NCBI RefSeq assembly: GCF_017652985.1
Contig: NZ_JAGGDJ010000045.1
Coordinates: forward strand, 1-45,509
DNA length: 45,509 bases
Reading direction: 5' to 3'
DNA from: Paenibacillus artemisiicola
GTDB taxonomy: Bacteria; Bacillota; Bacilli; Paenibacillales; Paenibacillaceae
Shown: positions 43,967 to 45,509 of the stretch, in pieces
Numbering within the stretch: position 1 is the stretch's first letter
How the letters are laid out: each line of letters starts with the position of its first letter
Program-made: the position numbers and the translations under genes
Notes under the pieces: model-generated
Database searches by the model: none
Told to the model about the DNA's origin: nothing
Seen by the model: only the letters and a program-made list of their open reading frames with translations

Positions 43967-44557
43967 TTGATATCGGTGCTGTTATGGATCGTGGGCTGCT
44001 ACGTGCTGGCGGCGATCGTCGTCTACGTCTGCTCGGCTTTTCGCTTGGGCCGCGAACGAAGCGTCAAGCATTACGTGCTCATCGCCGGCAACGAAGAACC
44101 GCGGATGGAATGGTATATGCGTTCGCTTCGCCGATTCTCGCACCTGACCGGGACCGACGTGAAGGTCACCGTCGTGGATAACGGCTCGCAGGACGATACG
44201 ATACAAATCGCGCGGGCGTTCGCGAAGCAGGGGATGAACGTGCAGGTGCATGGCGGAAGTCGTCTGCCCGCGGATGCCGAAGGCAGGCCCGCAAGCGAGG
44301 CGAAAGCCGGGGAAGGCGCCGATGCCGCTGCCGATACGCGTGCGCTCGGGGGAGAAGAAGCGACAACGGGAATTGGACGCTCCGGAAAATGGAAACGGTT
44401 TCGTCGGGGCGCGAAGCCGGCGGGCAAGGACGGCAAGCCGTTCGAGCCGACGCACCTGCTGTGGATGCTGCAGGCGGAAGGCGTCGTCTCCGCGAAGGAG
44501 CATGCGGTGCTCATCGATCTGCGCGACCCGGCGGATTTGTCGAAGCTGCCGTTTTGA
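43967..44557 (+). CDS. small membrane protein resembling a glycosyltransferase-2 N-terminus
   Basis: 196 residues. The start is TTG 43967, given AAAGGAGGTG (43950-43959) 7 nt upstream; the open frame reaching back to 43742 overlaps the degU terminator. One membrane segment spans about residues 4-24. Residues about 34-95 (YVLIAGNEEPRMEWYMRSL, then VTVVDNGSQDDTIQIARAFA) strongly resemble the first half of a family-2 glycosyltransferase, including the DNGSxDDT nucleotide-sugar loop. The DxD and catalytic-base regions are absent, and a low-complexity Ala/Glu/Gly linker (about 100-145) follows. The C-terminal block has HLLWMLQAEGVVSAKEHAVLIDLRD. Proteins of this kind lie after degU in related bacteria, as I recall. 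The function is unknown. Confidence 0.8.
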   Translation: MISVLLWIVGCYVLAAIVVYVCSAFRLGRERSVKHYVLIAGNEEPRMEWYMRSLRRFSHLTGTDVKVTVVDNGSQDDTIQIARAFAKQGMNVQVHGGSRLPADAEGRPASEAKAGEGADAAADTRALGGEEATTGIGRSGKWKRFRRGAKPAGKDGKPFEPTHLLWMLQAEGVVSAKEHAVLIDLRDPADLSKLPF

Positions 44558-44665
44558 GGCGGTGGCGGACGGCGACCGCGGGGCATGCGGTTGGCTGGAG
44601 GCCGAACCGTTGCGCAGCGGAGGAGGGCGAGGTATAATCGACACAACTGAAGATCGAAACGCGTG

Positions 44666-44713
44666 AAGCACACCCGTTCGACTGCCGGAAGGCGGTCGGG
44701 GTGTGCTTTTTTG
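44666..44713 (+). terminator. terminator before the last gene
   Basis: A 10-bp outer stem (44666-44675 with 44699-44708) and an 8-bp inner stem (44679-44686 with 44691-44698) are separated by a 3-nt bulge, closed by a GGAA (GNRA) loop and followed by T residues. Confidence 0.93.
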
Positions 44714-44750
44714 GCGTTTTCGGGACGAAGCCGAATGGAGGATGTTGACG

Positions 44751-45509
44751 ATGAACGTGACGGTATACGCGGCGGCGACGCCCGCCGGCTCATGGGCGGG
44801 CTGGACGATCGCGCCCGAAGTGGATTTCGCGTACTGGTTGGACGCCGGTTATCGGGCGGAGGCGGAGCGGGCGGCGATGCGGTGGGATTGCGAGCGGCGC
44901 GGAGCTGAAGCGAGCTGGGCGCCCGATGAGGCGGGTGGGCGGGCGGCCGCGAGCGGGATTCGGGAGAAGCAAGGAGCGGGAGACGCGCCCGATGGCCGGT
45001 TCGGAGCAGAGGAGGCGAGTCTTGGGACCAGCGAGGCGGAGCGGGCGGCGATGAGGCGGGGCAAGGAGAAGCGAAGCGAGGAGGGGACGCCGGTGGGCCG
45101 GTTCGGAGGAGCGAGTCTTGGGACGAGCGAGGCGGAGCGGGCGGCGATGAGGCGCGACAAGGAGAAGCAAAGTGAGGATGGGACGCCGATGGACCGGTTC
45201 GGAGGAGCGAGTCTTGGGACGAGCGAGGCGGAGCGGGCGGCGATGAGGCAGGACAAGGAGAAGCAAAGCGAGGATGGGACGCCGATGGGCCGGTTCGGAG
45301 ACGGAACGGTGCATCGTGCGAGGAGCGAGGCGGAGCGGGCCGGGGAGGGAGAGGGCGGGCGCCCCGGGGATGCGATGGGCGGCGAGACGGTGCGGCTGGT
45401 CGCGTGGCCGGTGCCGCTCCCGCTCGGCCACGCGCTGCAGGTCGCGGCGCGCTGGCCCGGCGGGCGTCTGGCGGGCGGGCGTCTGGAGGCGGCGTTGTCG
45501 CGCCTCGTC
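44751..45509 (+). CDS. partial gene at the ComFA position, with an internal tandem repeat
   Basis: Open from ATG 44751 to the window edge (at least 253 residues), with no stop in frame. GGAGG (44736-44740) lies 10 nt upstream. The order degS-degU-small protein-this gene matches the place of the late-competence helicase comFA, whose N-terminus is poorly conserved. No helicase motif falls within the visible part, so the identification rests on synteny. Residues 1-36 (MNVTVYAAATPAGSWAGW, then VDFAYWLDAGY) resemble such N-termini. Residues about 89-183 are three 32-residue tandem repeats (ASLGTSEAERAAMRRDKEKQ type), highly charged and probably helical or disordered. The last 40 residues return to a hydrophobic, Leu/Ala-rich sequence. 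Confidence 0.55.
   Translation, partial: MNVTVYAAATPAGSWAGWTIAPEVDFAYWLDAGYRAEAERAAMRWDCERRGAEASWAPDEAGGRAAASGIREKQGAGDAPDGRFGAEEASLGTSEAERAAMRRGKEKRSEEGTPVGRFGGASLGTSEAERAAMRRDKEKQSEDGTPMDRFGGASLGTSEAERAAMRQDKEKQSEDGTPMGRFGDGTVHRARSEAERAGEGEGGRPGDAMGGETVRLVAWPVPLPLGHALQVAARWPGGRLAGGRLEAALSRLV
45015..45301 (+). repeat. in-frame 96-bp tandem repeat, three units
   Basis: Units begin at 45015, 45111 and 45207 (GCGAGTCTTG). Units 2 and 3 differ at only a few bases. Each encodes 32 residues. A diverged unit, or its source, is visible upstream: the 21-bp core coding for EAERAAM at 44859-44879 recurs exactly at 45033, 45129 and 45225, and a truncated copy (SEAERA) follows unit 3. Confidence 0.93.

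Noticed and set aside
45015..45301. CRISPR array
   Set aside because: The 96-bp units are directly abutting with no unique spacers and are in frame within a coding region.
1..45509. tRNA, rRNA, transposase, phage or plasmid genes
   Set aside because: None recognised on either strand on reading the window.

Overview
This window looks like chromosomal DNA from a GC-rich, spore-forming, flagellated member of the Paenibacillaceae (Paenibacillus/Cohnella type). The evidence is a block of Bacillus-type sporulation genes (spoIID, spoIIQ, spoIIID), the mbl, flhO and flhP neighbours, an alpha/beta-type spore protein, a DegS/DegU two-component pair, strong AGGAGG-type ribosome binding sites with many GTG/TTG starts, and several S-layer-homology (SLH) proteins. 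No rRNA, tRNA, CRISPR array, transposase or phage gene was seen.

Layout. (1) 1-2.95 kb: an SLH-anchored subtilisin-like protease. (2) 2.95-11 kb: a conserved Firmicute core resembling the B. subtilis ywzB-murAA-spoIID-spoIIQ-spoIIID-mbl-flhO-flhP region. It carries recognisable candidate sigma-E, sigma-F and sigma-D promoters and well-formed terminators. (3) 11.2-13.4 kb: one secreted bacterial-Ig-repeat protein on the minus strand, the only convincing minus-strand gene. (4) 13.8-16.8 kb: a PgsA-type phospholipid synthase, FabZ and a phosphoglucomutase/phosphomannomutase. (5) 16.8-21.4 kb: a DUF5693 membrane protein translationally overlapped with CsaB (pyruvyl transferase), then a TagO/WecA-type initiating sugar-phosphate transferase. 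(6) 21.5-31.7 kb: a very large SLH protein with a sigma-D-like promoter, the S-layer protein itself (long AT-rich leader, two tandem translation starts), and a secreted repeat protein with very different codon use. (7) 31.8-34.2 kb: a small secreted protein of unknown function, a spore protein and metK. (8) 34.4-41.7 kb: a giant SLH/Ig-like protein and a NAGPA-type phosphodiester glycosidase with a copper-amine-oxidase-type C-terminal domain. (9) 41.8-45.5 kb: degS, degU, a small membrane protein with a glycosyltransferase-2-like start, and the beginning of a repeat-containing gene at the ComFA position that runs off the window.

How the genes fit together. The unifying theme outside the sporulation/flagellar core is building and decorating the outer cell surface. 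TagO starts a lipid-linked secondary wall polymer, CsaB adds the pyruvate ketal that SLH domains bind, and four SLH proteins (protease, two giant Ig-like proteins, S-layer protein) are clients of that anchor. DUF5693, stop-start overlapped with csaB, is the best candidate for an uncharacterised component of this pathway. The S-layer gene has the architecture of a very highly expressed gene: multiple candidate promoters, tandem ribosome binding sites, strongly restricted codon use and a strong terminator. DegS/DegU is a plausible regulator of exoproteins and motility, but no direct DegU site was identified.
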